DNA of 64,000 nucleotides, taken from the NCBI RefSeq assembly GCF_018691265.1, contig NW_024881330.1, forward strand, positions 21,170,386 through 21,234,385. The letters run 5' to 3'. The stretch's first letter is position 1. Each line of letters begins with the position of its first letter. A program made the position numbers and the translations under genes. The stretch is from Tyto alba (lineage: Eukaryota; Chordata; Aves; Strigiformes; Tytonidae). The notes below the pieces were generated by a model. It did no database searches. It saw nothing but the letters and a program-made list of their open reading frames with translations, and had not been told where the DNA came from. Shown here piece after piece: positions 60,659 through 64,000 of this stretch.

Positions 60659-63600
60659 GTGTTACCACATCACCTTTTTTCTTTTGTGTGTGGACTTTTT
60701 ATTCCCCATATCCCAGCTCATTTCCATATTACCTTTAAATTGCTCTGTTTGCCTAACTCGCATATTAACCAACGGACTTAAAGATTCTACATCTCTTACC
60801 AGGTGGATATGGATCCCAACTCTTCTGGCTATGCTATAGTTGTATATACACCAGAGAAGCCAACCTTTCTTGTGGGTATTTGCCCTTCTTGATCAGGCAC
60901 AAAAAGTCATGGGGCTTACAACAGGTAACAGCGTTTCTAAAAAGATTCAAAAGGATGAGGGTATAACGACCTGGACACATGATTCATAATGGTGAGACCA
61001 TCCTTTGGAGGAGAGTCTGCTCTGTTACTATAAATTGCTCAGTAAACATCAGGAATCCAGCACACAAGAATCTCATTGTCTGACTGCAAATCTCCATTTC
61101 TCCAACCTTAATCTAAAATGTTTTCTAAAGCCTAACAAACAAAAACTTATGGTAAAGCTATAACTAAGGGCCAAACATGGAAATAACCACTCTGAAAATC
61201 ACCTAAGCAAGGTTTATTTCAAACAGTAGCAACTCTTCAGATGATTGCCATATGTAATCACTTTGCAGTCTCTCATTGGTGTAATGGCATCAGAGAACAA
61301 TCACAAAAAAAGGTGCACTACTGGAATCTATAGGTGGTTCAAAGAAAACTTCATGGAAATATATTATTCAGCAATGAAAAAATTAGTCTTTCTGATTTTG
61401 GTACACTTTTAAGAATATACAATTTTGAAAATATGACTTGATTTTTGGAAAAGGACGCAAATACTCCTTGTTCTTTAGATCAGTATGATAATAAAATAGA
61501 GAATACAGGAAAATGTTCCAAATCCTGGCTGTGTTATGAACCCTTTAATTGTTTTCTTTAAACTCAGCACTGGCTTAAAGTGTGCAAAATATTCAGTGTA
61601 ATTTCATGCAAATGCCAGGTTCAAGACTAATAATTAAGAAAGGCAATCAAATCTGTCCAGGCATATCTGTTCAGCTATGCAGGCTCATCTGTAGTTCCAT
61701 AATAGACAGGCAAATAGACAACAGGTCATATTTTACTCTCAGCAACAGAGACACTATTCCCATTGACATCAAAAGTAACTGTACCTGTGGTTCAGATAAC
61801 GGAATTTAACTCAATCTTTGCAGGTCATCCTTTATTTGTAGTTTTTTCCACTGTCAAAGATTTTATGATGTTACTAATTTCATTTTGAATTTAAAGACAA
61901 AAAAAAATTACTGTGCTTTTTCCCACCCTGCCCCCTGCCTTACACGTTAAGGCTACCCCTTCAAGTATTTATTCCAATATTACTTCAGCTCAAAATACCA
62001 AAGAAGTCAGTAGGAGTTTCTGGGGGCAAAGCTCAAGGATTACAGGCTTTGGATCACATAAACATTTACCTACAGGAAGAAAACACCCCCTTTTTCTATT
62101 TCATTGTACTTTATAAAAGCAGATTAAATGTTCCTTAATTTCTTTTACATATACCATCAGTATTCATAGTTCATAAAAATGCCATGACCAGACAGTAAAG
62201 AATTCAATCCATTACATTTCTTTTTTCCTGAAAATGATTTCCAGCTAGAGAAATAACAATCAGCTTAATCATCACATGGAAAAGCACAAAGTGGACACAA
62301 TTCTGCTCTCCTGGAAATCAATGACACACGATTGCTAATATTTATAAATCCCCAGCATTTCTGTGTGCTATATGAACAGACTGTGATTGGAGGAAAACTG
62401 ATAGAACCAAGCAAAAGACACACCAACTACAGTAGTCAAGAACAGTAAAAGCTGGGATACTAAAATAATGACAGAATTAGAAACATAATGGGACATAATT
62501 AACTTGGGGAAGGATGACAATATCATGTAAATAAATGCAGTGACACATTTTTCATTATAGGAACTAGAATTTTATATATCCATGCATACTGTTAAGTGCA
62601 TCCCTGTATGTTACCCAGCACTGTGCTGCAGGTGCTCCAACCAGGAGAACCAGGTAGTAACATTCATACAATTTTTCCTGTAAATTTGCTGCAGCTAAAA
62701 ATGACCATGTATTTAGAGATTATGCTCAGGGATACCTGCAGCATCAGATTCTTCAACTGCATTTGAAGACATCTACATTGCAAAAAGCTTCACTTTTTCT
62801 CTCCCAGAGGAACAGTATTTCCTTGCACTGATGTTTCAAAATAAATGCATTTCAACATCCCTGTAGAGTTATAGATTTAAATCCTTACTTGAGGAGCTGA
62901 AAAGGTCACTCAGGCAAAGTACATGATACCATTGTGCCTTCTGTACTCGGGGAGCAACAGTTCCTGCCTGAAGGACTTGGCAAGGAGGGAACAAGCAGAG
63001 CCCATACTCCAAAATCTAGCTATTTAACTAGCTATAATTTTGGGTTTCCTACTATTTTTAACAATATTTGCTTTAACAGTAAACTGTTATCTGAGAGTAT
63101 CCCTATCTTAAGCTCTCATCGTCAGTTAGACTTTATTTTATGAAAGTCATGAAGTTTTATTTTACTTCTCCAAGAGTTAGATTGTGTGAAGGAGGTATTA
63201 AAAATTCCTTCTCCAATATCAGGTCTGAAAGAACTCAATCACATATATGTTACCTAAAATCAAAACAAAAATGGCATAAATTTGGCAGGAACAGATTTAT
63301 TTGAATATTCAAATGACTTTTTGAAGAATTCATCCATTTTAAAATCAGTTCCACAGATACACCGCCAATAGAAATGACATCGAAAGCGGACATACTCTAT
63401 ACAAATAAAACCTACAGAGAGTGAGTAAGGGTATTACAGGAGAAAAGCTCTAAAATCACTCTCTGAATCACTGTTTTACTTAGTTAAAGCATTTTTAAGA
63501 GCCGAGATGAAGGATCTAGACTCATTTAATAAAATGTGGCCATGGAATCTTTTATCAGTAGAAGTTTTTCTAGCTTTCATTAGTTCTGAAAGATTTAATG

Positions 63601-64000
63601 CTTAATAGATTGAATAACTATAATTTATACTAGCAGTTATCCAGGTTCTTTACTCTTTTTATACATGGATATTTTATCTTTTAGCATCCTTTGCCTTATT
63701 TTTCATTATATTCTCTTATACTTTGTATTTCACTTAGTGTTTTAGTGACTGGTAAGGAAAAAGGAGAAGCAAGATATATGAGGGGAGTTTTGAAATCTCC
63801 CTCTTTCTCATTCTGAACACTATTAAATTCAGAAATCATTCAACAGACATTAGCTAATCACCATTACACTGAAGGATTACATTATATAACAAGAGATGCA
63901 CCAACTTGTATTAAGAAACATTTGACTTCAAACTACATGCTAAAATCAACGGGAATATACTATCTTAAATACTTGAGCAAAACTCAGTAAAAGATACAGT

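Larger units (their letters stand above)
58570..64000. other. AT-rich noncoding stretch to window end, no gene seen
   Basis: Frames are at most 75 codons and unrecognised. A perfect CRE palindrome TGACGTCA lies at 59,918-59,925 and A18 at 60,641. No RNA gene, transposon terminus or conserved-looking CpG block was found. Confidence 0.65.

Overview
This window looks like vertebrate nuclear DNA with no protein-coding gene that I can support. It is AT-rich. Open reading frames are short (the longest is about 250 codons) and match no family I recognise. Mono- and dinucleotide tracts typical of animal genomes are frequent. A mammalian window this long would normally carry many young SINEs and LINEs; here I recognise only one decayed LINE piece. 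That sparseness best suits a bird, or possibly another sauropsid, and a gene desert or very large intron. The organism call is inference.

Layout. 1-9.5 kb: AT-rich, no gene, with AT microsatellites and a 46-bp alternating purine/pyrimidine tract. 9.55-12.5 kb: a cluster of conserved-looking noncoding blocks, the strongest at 9,885-10,400, which keeps CpGs and TAAT-type sites. 17.8-20.85 kb: a second cluster with a GC-rich stretch, a compact CpG knot at 20,129-20,225 and a conserved-looking block after it. 23.64-23.92 kb: one homeodomain-site-rich block. 27.65-29.88 kb: a possible exon, a CpG-retaining element with five T-box half-sites, and about 1 kb of complex, low-repeat sequence. 33.8-36.6 kb: weaker blocks around a pyrimidine tract. 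40.2-40.8 kb: a CpG-rich segment joined to a TAAT/GATA-rich segment. 48.31-48.78 kb: a relic of an L2/L3-like (CR1-superfamily) LINE reverse transcriptase, the only protein homology I can read. 52.7-53.45 kb: a block with repeated TCATYTG(G)AC words. 57.65-58.56 kb: the largest CpG-island-like segment (about 38 CpGs in 640 bp), with a potential G-quadruplex and an RFX-type X-box. 58.6-64 kb: AT-rich, with one perfect CRE palindrome.

Interpretation. Spaced CpG-retaining, homeodomain-motif-rich blocks in otherwise gene-free AT-rich DNA are what one expects of a regulatory landscape around a developmental gene outside the window. The sequence alone does not identify that gene. No operon, CRISPR array, tRNA, rRNA, known microRNA hairpin or new multi-gene system was found.
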